A DNA stretch of 64,000 nt from Apodospora peruviana (GCA_033439685.1 JAUEDM010000001.1:8184001-8248000); one strand, 5' to 3'. Shown: positions 43,430 to 57,000, numbered from the stretch's first letter. Program-made: numbers and translations. Notes: generated from the sequence alone by a model not told the origin.

Positions 43430-44316
43430 TGTAGCTGTGCTGGGAGATGTAGGATATAAAAAAAGACTCAGAGATGGGCTGGTTATGACTTTTTATATCC
43501 ATCTGGAAAAGGCGTCGAGTGAAAGCCGTTTCCAAAAATACCATCTCTACTAATGGTGAAAAAAGATACATTATAAACTTTGAAGTGCACGACATAGCAC
43601 TTACAGAAACATTTGGGTCTTGCAGGAGAAGGCATTTCGGCCGGATTATCTTTAGATTGAGGCTGTGTGGGCCAGACGCCTTGATGGTGGTGGGCCAAAC
43701 TCCGTGATGGTTGTGGTGGTAAACTCCGAGTGAAGCTGGATGCGGCGATGGCCCGGTGGTAACTTGACTCAAACGCATCAACTCGGCCATCAGATGACAG
43801 ATGCAAAATTGTGAAACGCCCGGACCTCCCCCCTTTCCACTTTGTAAGTTCGTTGCCTGCCAAACCTCTCACACAAACTGACTATAAAACCCTCACGCAC
43901 ATACTGAAGGCTTGCGTAACTGGGAGTGACCAACTGGCCCTAAGCCAGCTTCGCTGCCTTACGCTGGGCCGCTGGCGACCTGTCGCCTCACCTGCATTCC
44001 GCCGATGTTCTCAGAGGGGTCCCGGAGCTATCATGTATTCCATTTAATTATAGTACATCGTTTCCTTTACCACTTGCTCAGGATATTGCAATGAAAAGGT
44101 ATATATACCGTCAACTCGATTCCCTTTGGCATCCACCATCCTTTGCAATCCGCCTCATCTCATCTCATCTCCAGAGAACCCGACCCTATTATTACTCAAC
44201 CAAAGAAAATTCCACCTTGGTTTTTCGAGACTTATCAACCTTTTCAAAGCACCACCCCACGCCGTCTTAACTTAAACACCCTACTACCCCATCTAAACCA
44301 CAAAAAAGAAAAAAAA
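43430..44316. other. Intergenic, divergent promoters of two secreted-protein genes
   Basis: A perfect TATATATA core (44100-44107) lies about 210 bp upstream of the ATG at 44317. The ATG is preceded by an A-run (AAAAAAA), a favourable fungal start context. No gene otherwise. Confidence 0.5.
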
Positions 44317-44849
44317 ATGAAGATCACTTCCGTCCTCTTTCAAGTTGTCCTCCTGGCCGCCGTGGCCCTCACCTCGGTCGACGCCAACTGCTTCGGTGGC
44401 AAAAACGTGCGACCAAAAGACCATATCAACTTCCTCAAGCAGGCCCTCGTAGCCGCGCAGCGAGTCGAGAAGTACGGCTGGATCGACAAGAATACCGACG
44501 GCAACAACTTCAACGAGGTCTGGACGGGCGGCAAGCCGGGCAACGACAAGTGCATCAGCCTCGGGGTGAGGAACAACAACAAGGACTGGCGCGTCAAGCT
44601 CGACACCGAGGACGTGCTGAATCGGTTTCTGCACGAGTTTACCCAGTGCCCGCATGGAGGAACGAGCAAATATGATGATATCGACTATATGTAAGTATTT
44701 CAGTCATTCCTTTCCACACACCTCTCTGTTTCTTCTGTATTTCCCTACCAGATTTGAGTTAAAAGGCCAATTGTTAACACGTTTTTCTGATAATTAGCTT
44801 CCACATGGACTGCCCTCAACACGACACCACTAAGATGCCTGGCAAGTGA
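44317..44849 (+). CDS. Small secreted protein, effector-like
   Basis: Exons 44317-44690 and 44798-44849 (141 aa). Seen: signal peptide MKITSVLFQVVLLAAVALTSVDA, mature chain beginning NCFGGKNV, cysteines in NCF, DKCISLG, FTQCPHG and MDCPQH (four, two possible disulfides), a helical KDHINFLKQALVAAQRVEKYGW segment and a compact polar middle. The last exon contributes HMDCPQHDTTKMPGK. Size and layout fit a secreted fungal effector-like or antimicrobial-type fold; no family assigned. The intron splits the codon for the Ile before FHMDC. Confidence 0.85.
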
Positions 44850-45399
44850 TATGGAAGTTATGCACAGAAACGTGCCTACCTACGTGTAGAAAGGGAAAAC
44901 AGACCTTACCTGGGTGGTTTTGCTTTTGTCTTTGTCTTTGTCTTTTCTTCCTTCTTTTGGGTTTATGTGTGTTTCACTTTTTCCGTTTTTGGCCTTTTTC
45001 CTCAAGCCTTTGGAGTGGTGCTCATTCCGCTACTCAATCCCGGGCCCTCACTCCTACTGCCTGTCTTCTAGGTTGGAATGGCACTACTATCTATACTTTA
45101 CTGGCTTAATTATCGCTCACTATTATTACTTACAAGTTTGTACGCTCGTTTCGTTTCAGTTTCAGTTTTCTTTTCAAGTTTAGACAGTGAATAATGATGG
45201 AATTGTTGCATTTGAGCGTGATGATCCTTCTAGTGCAGCTTCATCATCGTCAAGAGTTGAATGTCCAAAGGACACGCCAGTCTTAAAACCAACGTGAAAC
45301 TTTCCAACATTGAAGACAAAGCACCTACCTTAATACATGGGCTGCAATACCATAACATCGAATTCTCTACCTCTTCCACCACGGTCCACGACAATAGCC

Positions 45400-46830
45400 T
45401 CACTCCCCACCCAATCCACAAGAAGTAGGAATAGCCAACTCCAACGAAGTCTTGTGGTTCAGATCCAGGAACCCTGCGCCAGAGCACTGCACAAACTTGA
45501 ACTCTTGAGCCAGCTTTCCAGCACCATTACTACCATCACTCTTCTTGCTGACCTCAATAGCACCTCCCCTATCACACACCACAATCCTCACATCATCATC
45601 AGTGGCAGCAGCGACAACAACAGCACTCCGCCTTTCCCCTCCTGCAGTCGTGCTCACATCGCCACGGCCCAACTTGCCACTGCCCACAACTTGCGGCTGC
45701 CATCAATCTCATTGGTGGTTGTCTCAGGTTTATCCAAGAGTAGAGGAGCTCTCACCCCCTTATGTGCACTGGTAGTGACAGCAGTAGTATTACGCCGTGA
45801 CGCAGGCTATGTGGCGGTTTTTCTTTCTCTCCTGTCTGTCCTAGCAGGTGTGAGCGTCGACTTCCGCACCCGCTGTAGGATGTCTTCCAACCTGGTCCTA
45901 ATGACCTGCTCGTTGCTAAGCATGATGTTGACGGTGTGTTCGCTCGGCAACGGGACCGCCGCTGCCACGTCCGCCGGGAGGGACGATACCTACATGTGCT
46001 GTTCGTGGTTTGGGTGCGAGCATCTCCACTTTTTTGGGGGGGAATTCAGTGGAGTAGTGTTGAATATCATCGTTATCTGAAATCGCAGTGTTCTTGCTGT
46101 TGTTAATGTTGATGTGGTTGCTGGAGTGGCAGCACTCAAGGTTGTGGATGGCAAAGTTGTGGATTGTTGACGCTAATGTTGATATCTGAGTATTACAGGA
46201 CGGTCAGTGTCTATGTATCTCTATTTATGTTGGATTCCGTGTGACAGGTGTGTGTGTGTGCAGACATACCTCGTTCAGGGCATCAAGGTACTCAGAGTCG
46301 GACATCATGATGATTGCTACCTGTCGACGATTCTGATGCCGCCGCTGACGACTGTTCATAGCCGGTTGTCGGTATAACCGGACCAGCCGCAACCTCTACA
46401 GCCGGAGACGAGACGAATGACATCTTTCCGTCACCAGTGTCGGCCATCTCTATATCACCAGTGGGTACCGCCTCCACAACCCTATTAGTTGTTGAGAGAG
46501 GAAGCAAGTAATCCATCTCCTCCTCCCTCCGCGAGCAGACATTGGTGAGACTGATCCAGATGGTGTGGCAAGACAGCTATGCTTGTGTCCATAAAGCTCG
46601 CCGTGCCGGTGCTGCGCGGCGGCGTCGCCAGAACAAAGCTCGAGGCACCATCGTGAGGCCCGTGAGGCAGCAGTGTGTTGTTGCTGCCGGGCTGAATTTG
46701 TGGGAGTTGATGGCGATGATAATGACCCTACGTTGTTGGAGCAGTGAAAGGATTTCTCGACACCGTAATCGGAGGAGGAGGAGGAGAAAGAGGAGTTGCG
46801 GCTGGTGTGACACCGCTCATAGAGACATAG
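45400..46830 (-). pseudogene. Frame-broken coding region of unknown family
   Basis: A series of coding-like minus-strand peptides lies in changing frames: MSGVTPAATPLSPPPPP (near 46815), ASSFVLATPPRSTGTASFMD, RVVEAVPTGDIEMADTGDG (about 46440), MMSDSEYLDALNE before a donor-like GTATGT at about 46268, then NEQVIRTRLEDILQRVRKS (about 45920), TTNEIDGSRKLWAV, and finally DDDVRIVVCDRGGAIEV to a stop at 45400. Single stops and shifts interrupt otherwise collinear protein-like sequence. It may be a pseudogene, or a live gene with introns or base errors that I cannot resolve. No domain recognised. Confidence 0.4.
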
Positions 46831-48803
46831 TAGTCTTGAGACTTTCTGTCGATTCGTGGAAGGATGGAAGCTGAAGTGTTGTCTGCCCATGACGGTGAGA
46901 AGATGCCGTATTGCGTGGAAAGATTTGGGCCATCATATTATTGTTGATGTTCGTATCCTTGTCGTTATCGTTGTTGTTGCTGCCAATACCCAGCACCGGG
47001 CGCGGAGCGAGTGCGTGAAATCCGTTCATTTCTCTGAATTGACTTTGGCAACAACTTCCAACTAAGAATCACAAGACAATCAGATTCAAAAACTCAAGAA
47101 ACAGAGGCAGGCAATACCAGCCGGTGGCCGGTGTGAGAAGATAGAAAGGGGAGGGGTGTAGACTGGTAGGGCAGAAAAGGGGAAAAAAACGTTGGCGACG
47201 ATTCCAAGTACGATTGACAGGACAGGGCTGTTGGGAATTGCTTGAGTCTGGATCTTTCGCCTTCTACCGTTGATCCCAAGAATGCAAAAGCGAGATCTTG
47301 CAAGGACCAGGATATATATAAATACCTATCCGATCATTGATCAACATGGGAAAAGGATTTACACATCTCTATGGTCGATCACTCCTATTTTGAACTCCTT
47401 TTTGCCAAATTTTTATTTTCTCTATTTTTAATAAATAAGCAAAAAGAAGTATCAGTTCGCCGTCAGACAGAAAAGATGGCGAGAAGCTGCAGCCTCACTT
47501 GCCCATCATCACTTCACTTCCCCTTCTCTTTCTGAAGAGGAAGAGAGATGGACAGAGAGCGCGTCAATCCGACCCCTCCATCGCTGAGGCACTGCTGCTT
47601 GATGCAAATGCAAACCCCAGCCAGCGAAAGCAGGCCACCAACAACTCACAAGCTGTCCATTCAATACTAAATCCAACCCTCCATCCACCCTTTTCTTTTT
47701 ACATCCGCTTTCTGAAAAGCGAAGAAGAGACAAAAAAAAAAGGAAAAGGTAAGGTGGTGCCCCACCTACCGTCGACTGTACCTAGGTACCTACCGTATCG
47801 TAAAAAAAGAAAAGAAACAAAGCGGGACCCACCATCATCAGCTAACAAGTTGCCATCATGTCTCACACTCACAGTGAACAGCTGTACTCAATACTCAACT
47901 AGCCGTACTCCTTCTCGGAACCACCAATTGATTATCCAGGTATCAGATCATATCATCCCATTCATGCATCTACGTGCAGTGATCAGCAGACAGCCAGATG
48001 CAAAGATTTCCGTTTGCTTGGATAATGTGAGATTGACAGGTGCTCGGTTCTTTCTGTTCCGGACGTCAGTCGGTCTTGACACCTGACGAATGATAACGAG
48101 GACAAGGAAAAACAATATGTACGTGCGCGTAAACAATGGAGAGAAAGAAAAGGAATTAACAAATTACATTGGAAAACAGGTGTGTGTGTGTGTGTGTGTG
48201 TGTGTGTTGGGAATAAGAGTGGCCACATCTTGATGATCACCACTACACCCAGAGCCACAGAGAAATGAGAGACTCACCCACCTCTCTCTCAGACACACTC
48301 ACCCACTGCCGTGACACGGAACGATCGACTGACAGATAAGAATATGCATTAAAAATCCAGAGCTAGCAAGTACCAAACGTCAAGTATTAAATAACAGTTT
48401 ATTCAAGGAATCAATAATATGCTAACTTAAAGCAAACAAGAAAAAAGGTCATCTGGAGGTGACCGCCGCCATGTGCGGTTACGGTACCCGGACCGAATTC
48501 TCCACTCTCACTTCAACTCCAATTTGGTCTCAAAGACAACAACAGACAAAAAAAAAAATAGGAAAGGCCGTAAAGGAAAAACACGAGTTTTGCTAGTAAC
48601 CTGACGCAAGTCTAAACTAATCATTACTACCTGGGCAAACCAAGCGCCGTCATCAATATCCAAGCCTGAAAGCTCCTTCTAAAGCTCAACCGTGGGACCC
48701 ATTTTCCAATACTTATTACCACCTTTGCGCCGGTCGCTGTTACTCGAAAACAGAGAAGGAATATTATTCCATAATTACTCCCAGTGAAAGCCGTAAGCTG
48801 ATA
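46831..48803. other. Gene-poor region
   Basis: A plus-strand frame of 195 codons (47499-48086) is low-complexity and domain-free and is not called. Contains a TATATATAAATA box (about 47310) and a (GT)n run at 48180-48207. Confidence 0.4.
48180..48207. repeat. (GT)13-14 microsatellite
   Basis: Uninterrupted GT dinucleotide run in an intergenic region. Confidence 0.95.
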
Positions 48804-49210
48804 TTACAGTTGCTGATGCCGATATGCTCCTGCCGATACTCTTCTCTGCGGCTGGCGTTTGATCATATGCTCCCACTTGCAGGGCCCCTTAGCCTTCTGC
48901 TTACACTCGCCGCATATATCTTCGGCGCTGTGATGATGATGGTTCCACAATCACCGTCAGTGTATGACCCAAGGAGAATGAAAAGATGATGGACAGATTC
49001 AAGCTGAAGTACTTACCGATACTCAAAGAAAGTGATTATAGGATCACATCTCTTACCTGTCCTTGAGTAGTCATCACACCAATACGTGGCAATCCACCGG
49101 AAGTGGCCACACGAATATTCTCTCTGGGACGACGGTTAGGAGGAAATTTGACAAAGAACAGAGAACACAAAAGGGCGGAGATGGGCTCGTACTTGTGTGT
49201 ATTCGCACAT
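48804..49210 (-). CDS. Small Cys/His-rich fungal protein, MCEYTQ family
   Basis: Three exons, 49210-49193 (18 nt), 49123-49017 and 48927-48804, encode 82 aa. The first exon gives MCEYTQ; the second REYSCGHFRWIATYWCDDY and RTGKRCDPIITFFEYR; the third EDICGECKQKAKGPCKWEH and a basic tail. Small fungal proteins beginning MCEYTQ with a CGH, WC, RC and CxxC series are common in filamentous ascomycetes, probably binding zinc through these Cys/His residues; function unknown. Donors are GTACGA and GTAAGT, acceptors CCAG and CACAG, and all phases agree. The short exons explain why no long open frame marks this gene. Confidence 0.82.
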
Positions 49211-52200
49211 TGTGTCAAGTTTGGTTCTAGAGTTGGATCAAGTGTTAAATCGGGGTTGGATCAAGTGTTGGAGTGTTGTTCTGATGGGAGAAATATGGTC
49301 CAGCGGGTTGAGCTGAAATTTGATAACACAGATAATAACACGGTTCCTGAGTAGTCTTTTGAACAAAAAGCTTGAAAGACTTGGGAGAGAAGAAGAGAGT
49401 GCAGAGTTCCCATTCTTGTGCTGACTGGGTAAGCGAGAAATCCAAATCGAGCCTGATCCTCCCCGGCGTTGCCATTTTGACAACCGCAACCATTCTGTCG
49501 GGTTGATTTGCTTTTTGCCTCCTAACTGGTGTGACTTGGGTGTCCCTAGCCGTGCCAGCGCCTCACTGCACATCTTTTCAAACACTGCAAGTGCCACAGA
49601 CTAGCAATAAGGACCTCAGCACCAGCTCAACTGGCATCGTTAAGTGACTTTGTACATGTATCTTGCTGCAATCAGGCATGATGGGCAAAGTGTGGCGTCT
49701 GTTGGGGACAGGCCTACATGGCTTGGGGCTTGTCCAAGGCTGTCGAATCAACGGGGAACCCTAGATGGGGGACGGTAAGAGTGCGTCTCCCTTGTCTCTT
49801 TAGAAATTTAATAAGGCGGTATGAGGAGCAGCCACGGCAGGGCTACGTGTTGGAAAGTAGGGGACAAGGGTACAACGAGATTCCCAACTTCGGGATCTGT
49901 TGAACGACCAGCAGAGGACTAAGACCAGTAAGACGGCAGATCTGCACGAAATGGCCAGCTGTCAATACAGACTTGTCCGGGAAGACTTACTTCATCTGCC
50001 GGTTGGGGGGCAAATGTGGGCGGTTCGGTACACCAGAACCCGGTAGGTAAGCTGGAGACTCGATCCCGATTTGGTACACCCATGTCCATTAACGCTGAGG
50101 TGGTGTGTAGACCAATGGAGTCTGTCACTTCTCACAAAACTGAGTCCTACCCAAAAGTCAGCTCGAGTCATTGCACCGAGATTACAAGCTGTGCCCTGTC
50201 AGATCGAGCCGTTGCAAACCAAACTTCTGGTTTGCACGGAACCTTATCTCTTGCTTACCGAGCTTACTTGAAAGCCCAGATGAACCAAAACAACCGTTTG
50301 GATGTTATCACAGCTGTTTCCTTCGCGGTGATTTATTGCCTCCAGTTCGCGCTTGGAATTGTCCCGAGTCCGCTTTGAGGTGATGTGCAAAATGTCTTGG
50401 TGAGCTGGGTACCCGTGCCATGTGGACGATCCATGGCCAACCGTTCTGAGACGAAGCAAGAACAAAGAGCGACGAGGAAGTCGTATGGAAACTTGTCGTG
50501 GAACGGGAGGTCATCCACAGCCACGGTGCAAGTAGGCTTTGGAAAGTATGGGATTGTCTTCAGAGGGTCCCTCCTGGGTGGTGTAACCCACCATGAACCG
50601 AGTTGATGGGATGGTGATGAGCAGGATCGGTACTCTCACCCGAAAAATTTCAGCCTCAAGAATCCTTCACTAACCGATCTGGGCGTCCACTGCATTTCCA
50701 GCAGCACGATGACGGAGGTGTTGTTGCACGGGTGAAATAAGAGGCAGAGAGCAGTTGAGTGGACGAGTGTGGGACAGAATTATTAGCAAGCCATTTTGTG
50801 AGAACCGACAGAATCGTTTGACAGCAGCGCGGTGAGTCGGTCGGAGCTGTCGAGGTGCAGTGAGGCTGCGAGTGGGCTTGTCCGGAGCATTGTCCGATTT
50901 GGCCGAAATGAATGGTGTCTCTGTTTTATCAGCCATTTGCTTTTTGGACTGGGGGGATGACCTCCCCCAGCCTCCAAGTACTTCATTGTATCACGAAATC
51001 AGCACGCAACTAAAAGTACCTTACCTTTATCTTGGTACGTGCACGATTGGGGAAGGGAACATCCAGGCATGGCGTGATGCTTATCGCGCAGTATCGGTCA
51101 AAGGGACAACTGAAGCAGTCAAGCTGTCTGGTGTTGTTGGGAAGGTGCTGTGCCGGTGTGGTGCGGTTATGGTGGAGCAGCTCAGGACGAGGAGGTCCGG
51201 ATGTCTTTGAACATGGCAATCGCAGCCCGGGTACAGGTGCATCCGTGCAGATTACAGAATGTGAACGTACCTTCCTTGAGTAAGGTAGTTGTTCGCTGAT
51301 TTCCACTATCTTGTCCTGCATCCTCAAGTTGGAAGAGGCGTCTTAACGGCGCCCAGTTACACAATCTTGCACACCGGGAGTGCCAGAAATCCGGGGAAGC
51401 TGCCGTGCTGCCATACCTTCTCCGTACCTTCCCAGGCTTCCCTGAGATCAAAAGTTTGGCAGGTCGCACTACAGAGGCAGGTGCACCACAGGGGAGAAAG
51501 ACGTGCGATAAGCGTGAGGCCAAGACGCGCTCCGTGACCTTCCTCTCTGGGGCAGCCCTTGTCGGGTCTGATGGTCTGAGCACGACTGCCACGACAATCC
51601 CAAACCCAACCTTAATTCAACGACTTCCAATTCTCCATTTCCCTCCAGTCGCGTTCTTCTCAAAGCATCACCAAAACGAACATTCACATCTCAATTCAAG
51701 TCAGAGCTTCATGTTTTGCTTTTTCTGCGCCTTCTTCCCAATCCTGTCCCACGCAGCGTGCCCTCCCTGCCGTCATTTCGGGCCACAGAGAGCAGTCTTG
51801 GGGGCTCGCAGTCTGCCGCATCCCGCTCAACCTTTCCCATTTTCTACCTCGGCCAGCTGCACTTTGCAGCCAACTGCGTCAGAGTTGAGACCAAAATCAC
51901 TTGTTTGACCTGGATTGGCCATTCTACATCGAGGTATCCGACTCATCCACCACTTCGACCAACCCGAGAATCTTTGCTCCGGATGTCGCTACCTACCCGC
52001 GATACAATATCTACATGTCTTGGTATGTCGACGCGTGCTGCGACTGCCCAAACCCTTCGTCACCACCATGTACTGTAGTGCACATACGAAGTACCGGCGT
52101 GGCGCCGTGCCATTGGACGCTGGTACCAAGTCGATGCGGTAATATAGCTACATTGTAGCTATCGCTGATCATCGACCCCCGTCGTCGAGCTTGCTGGTTT

Positions 52201-53297
52201 GCGACCTTCTCGCTCCTTAGCAGACATCTCTCGCTGTCGTCGCAGGCGAAAGTCGGTGCCGGGGCTCACGATGTTCAATTGGTGCTAGCCTTCGGCCCTT
52301 CGCTCGGGCCACAGCAGGACCTGCCATGCTAGCGGACAACTTGAAGTTCGCGACCTCTCATACGGACAGTTGCTCTTATGTGATGCAGCGCGGACACAAC
52401 AGAGAAATACCTGCCAGTCCCAGTCAGCAATATACCGGTTAATCCATGGCCCTTTCAACTGGCCACTTGGCCACCTTGTTTTGGTGTTCCCCTGTCCAGA
52501 TCCGGTCGGTCCTATTTTTAGCCCCTGAGCCAGGAACGACCCCTTTTTGCCGCATCGGCAGAATGCACTGGGACAACCACTTACCTCACCCAAATCTGGC
52601 CCTACCACATCATAGCAGCATCACTATCGACAATACGAGCACTGGGTACCTGAGTGCCATCTTTTTGATGACAGAACTTTTGGCAGCAATGCTGCCATCT
52701 GGCGTTCTTGGCACAAATTCTCTGCATCACCGGCTCTTGTCTGCAAGTTCCCGCACCGCACAGGCTCACTCACAGCTTTTGCTGGATGGACCCTGAAGCG
52801 TTCGGCACTAACGAGCGGGAACATACGCAGGCCCGCATGAACCGGCAAATCGGCCCCAGTCCAAGCAAACCGGAGCCGCTTCCCGAAGAAGACACAGGAT
52901 CAAGAACGGATTTGCACCAGGTTCCGCACGTCACATTGGGAAACTGCAAATATAAGGTTTCAGTCGGAAAAGGCTTGATTGACTTATGCTAATACGGAAG
53001 GGAAGAAAAAGAGAGCGAATGAGAAAATGAATAGAATGAAAGACAACCGCCAGTTTTGGAATCCGCTTGGCATCAGCGGCCCTCCGCAAGTCCCGATCCG
53101 TAACCTGGAAAAGGGAAAAGACCATACAGCCGCCAGACGAAATCATCCTCGGGCCCAATGCATTGGACGACCCCTGAGCCACGCCGGATGAGGATGCAAC
53201 CACCGCTCTTCCCGCTCAACCTTCCTACCCCAGGAATGATGCTGTTCTTTATTTTTCGGTTTGGCACACAGAAAGAAATAAGCGGCAGTTGGCGCGC
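49211..53297. other. 4-kb region without a supported gene
   Basis: Open frames on both strands are short, overlap on opposite strands and show no domains. A short duplicated phrase GGTTGGATCAAGTGTT occurs twice near 49232-49270. Nothing tRNA-like or LTR-like was recognised. Confidence 0.4.
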
Positions 53298-54025
53298 TTA
53301 TTTCTTGTTGCAGGTGCGCCAGTTGAGGTTGACCTGCTGGGTGAAAGCAACAGTGGCGTCATCATCGGTGACCTCGCCGGTTGCGGTGGTGTTGCTGCTC
53401 GTCAACGCGATGCGGTTGTTGACGTTGAGAATACCGCTGGCGCCGCAAGGCGAGAAGATGTAGCTGGCGGTCGGGATCTTGTCGGCCTTGGTGTAGACCT
53501 GGCCCTGTGCCCAGATGCCGCCACCCGAGATGGAGGTCTGGGTGGTGGTCGTGGCGGACGCGTCCTGGCTGAAGTAGTAGGTGCTGTAGAAGGTGCCGGT
53601 GACACCGGGGTCGAGCTGAGCATAGCCGTGGTACGTGCTCTCGACAACGGAGAACTGGAAGCCACCCGGATACTTCAGGTTCAGGTGCAGCTGGCAGTTC
53701 TTGCTCTTCTCGGCCGCGCTGAAGCCGGGCCCGATGTACGTCTGGAACCTGTCGAAGCCGAAGGTGATGACCTTTACCCGAAGCGGGAGGTTAGCAAGCA
53801 CAGTCGGGGATCAGATTTGCAGAGGATCGCCCGTCAACTTACAGTCTTATCCGGGGAGATGCTGGTCGACACGGATCCTTGCGGGCACCCGTTGCCAGAA
53901 AAGCTAACGCTGACGATCTGGATCTGTTTCGGGTCCGGTCCATCAGCCCAGCCATCTGGAGAAGCAATTTGGCCCAAGGGGCTGGCGGCGACAAGCGCGG
54001 GGAGGAAGAAGAGAGCGGAACGCAT
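53298..54025 (-). CDS. Secreted DUF4360 protein
   Basis: Exons 54025-53843 and 53771-53298 (218 aa). Seen: a signal peptide MRSALFFLPALVAASPLG, then the DUF4360 start pattern VSVSFSGNGCPQGSVST, FGFDRFQTYIGPG, KNCQLHLNLKYPGGFQFSV, a Thr/Ser-rich middle and the closing pattern VNLNWRTCNKK, with four cysteines in the usual positions. These proteins are secreted and abundant in fungi; molecular role unknown. The intron begins GTAAGT and ends GTAAAG. A TATAAA box lies about 150 bp upstream on the minus strand (near 54175). Confidence 0.9.
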
Positions 54026-57000
54026 TTTGATGGCTTTTGGTGGGATGTTGATGTTTAGATGGAACCGACTGAAGGTGTCAAGAGACTGTGAAGAAGATGA
54101 TGATCGAAAGACTGAACTGCTGATGCGATGATGCAGAAAAGAAAGTTGATCCCATCGTCGGCGGGTCTGTCGTCTTTATACCCATTTCTCCTTGGGTTTT
54201 CCCACCCCGGCTCCCGGATATCGGTCACGATAACATTGCTCGGCGAAACGAAGCAGATGGATATCCGGCCCAGACGGAGGCAAATGCAAAGATTAAAGTT
54301 TTCTCTTGGCGAGGTCCCTAGGTCTGGTGTTGTTAATTTGTTTCTGTATATTGCACCGCACAGCTTTGTTTCCCACTCCGCTTTCTCAGCCTCGGAACGA
54401 AAGTCGCGTTTTTCTTGGCGAACAACACCCCTTTCGGCGCTCGCCGTACAATCATTTCTCTGTCGTTTCTTCTTGCTGTCGAAAATCACAAGCGTGTCTA
54501 TGGTGTGTTCGTTTGTCGAGGTGGCCGGTGCTCGCTGCTCTCAACCTCCATGGTCACAGCCGCCAAATTTGCGGTTGAAGTGAGGATAAATGAAACGCAT
54601 ATTAAATCGGCGGGACCAGAGGGTTTGCCTCCAACATATGTACTCTCCCAGAAGAGCGGTGGCACCGAGAACCCAGGCCCGTTTGTGTCCTTTTCCCCTT
54701 TTCTCTAAAGTTCGCCTCCATCATTTTACTTAACGAATGTGTTATGACGCTGCTACCAACCCCATGCTGATCTTTTTATAGAATTCCCGCTCTCCAGTCC
54801 TTGGTTTTTGCCCACACCATACACACACCACACTCACACCGCACCGCACCATCGCTTCCTGCGTCTGCAGATCGGATCGAGGCCGTTCGAGGTCTAATAT
54901 CCGTCCTTATTAGTGATGCAGAGAGGTTGATGTAACATTGCGTATCACATGGTTCGAGATCCAGTCCCCGGCGAATGGAGCGCATGTTTATCTGTTGATT
55001 GGACGCGATACCTCGCGATCTTCAATGAACTGGGTGAAGTGGCGCTGTTGAAGAAGCTAGACCCGGGTCAGCGACGGAGGCGATCTTTCCCTCGGTCATG
55101 GGTAGCCTACCTATTGCTATTCTTCCCGCCCAATTCCCCTTTCCTGTGACCGACTTATTTGCTGATTCAAGCCGCGGCTAGAACCGGACAGCTTGGCCGG
55201 CCGGCCAAACAACGGAGTCAATTCCATCGAAGAACCAAGCTAAGCAACCTGACTGGACGGACCATGTTTTCTGTCGTGCTGCTATTTTTGTGGCAAAGCC
55301 CAGGATGGTAGATTAAGCTTAATTGATGGCCCATCCTGGTTCGTTTCCCGGAGGACCGCACAGCTGGGGTTTACAGCATCGAGCCGGGCATGCTGCCGTT
55401 GACCGAGGCTGCTGGATGGTGAATATTGGGGTCACCTGACGAAACTCCAGCCCGTTCCGCCATGTCCGAGATTGCAACATCTCTGTCTCTGTCTCTCTCG
55501 CCAGTCATCCAAACTTGTTCAGTTACCCTTCTTCCCATACCCTTACCCTGGACAAATGAGATGGATGGACGAAGATAGAAACACACTTCCCCTCACTTAC
55601 TCACCCGGTCAATCGAACCGAAGGAGACGTACACGGGCAAGTGTCACCCCATCAGATATTTTATGTCAAGCCTTGAAGGACTTTGTTTACCCCCATTCCG
55701 TGTTTACGAGCTGGACCAGCTGGCGGAGCCCCTGAAACGGGCCCAGTCAACACACAGACGGCTGGATAGCTGACGGAATCTCCGTGTCTCGCGATTGGTT
55801 CCCGGAACGAGGAGCGAACGGAGGCTCTTTTAATGGATTGTGGGGTGGTGAGGTCCCGATTTGGTCGCCCGCCATCCCCTACCCTCTCTTCAGCGAGAGG
55901 TGGCTTACCGGCCACACACATACATGCAGCAGGAGTTCTGCCCAGACTTGGTTCAAATGCTTGATTTTCTTACTTGGGGGCCACGGTCGGCTACCCCACG
56001 ATTGTGTGTCTGCGAGCGTGTGGCAAAAACATGCCGGTGTTCGCTCCTCTTTCCGGGAGTACGACGCCGTGTTGCCATCGTGTCCATCTACCCTGAGGTG
56101 ATCATGCCTGTCAAATACCACGTAGCCTTTCATGGCATGCTAGGCAGCCACAAAACTGCTACTGCTACAACCTTTTATCAATCTACTTCCTGTCCAACTG
56201 TGTATGGACCAAATTTCGGACGAACTCGTCCCGATTCAGGAACAAGTACATTGCACTGCAGTACAGTACTACGCAGGCCAGGGCCAGTCCAGACCAGACC
56301 AGACCCAGAGGTCCTTCGGGACCACCCTCCCTCTTTGTGTAACCCACGACACGAGCCTACTTACCCGACTACAGACACACAAGGGAACCCCAGCCAGGAA
56401 CTCGGGTTCGGCCCCCCCTGGGTCTGGTCCACCAGGTACGAAGTACCTAGCTGGTTGAGACGGCATGGCAAAATGCGAAGCCAGGGCCGTGACGTGACAA
56501 ACGACTTGGTACCCGTCCGTCCTTCACCCGTCCTCTCGCGTGTGGTTACTTGCATCTCTCTCTCTCTTGGCAGTTGGTTGGTCTCACCTCACCTCGCCTC
56601 TTCCACCGCGGCGCATCATGTTTGAATTCTGGGGTATAGCGGCACCTAACTCTCCTTGACACTCCTACGAAGCTTCAACGCTCAACTTACCTCTGGATGC
56701 CCCCCAACCGCACTGATCGTCCAATTCAAGGCAAATACCTACTCAGGGTCGGCGGTCGTACATCCCTAGGTACCTGTCCAGACTGATTGGTTAGCCCTCT
56801 GCTCAATATCAAGCTCCTCGGTTTGCGGGCCCCAGTGTCTGGTTCCCGGTCCAGAACAGGGGGATATGAGACAAGAATAGCTCACATATGCTCCGGGTTT
56901 GATGGAGTATTATTTCGTCTGAGTTAATACCAGAGTTAAATTATATATGCAAGCCGCCCGCGCCCCGTCCCCGGATGTGGATGCGGATGCGGATGTCAGG

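Noticed and set aside
45337..46080. Plus-strand open frame of 247 codons
   Set aside because: Antisense to more protein-like minus-strand peptides; composition (Ser/Thr/Leu) is that of an antisense shadow.
47499..48086. Plus-strand open frame of 195 codons
   Set aside because: Low-complexity Lys/Ser/Pro sequence with no domain; overlaps A-rich non-coding DNA.
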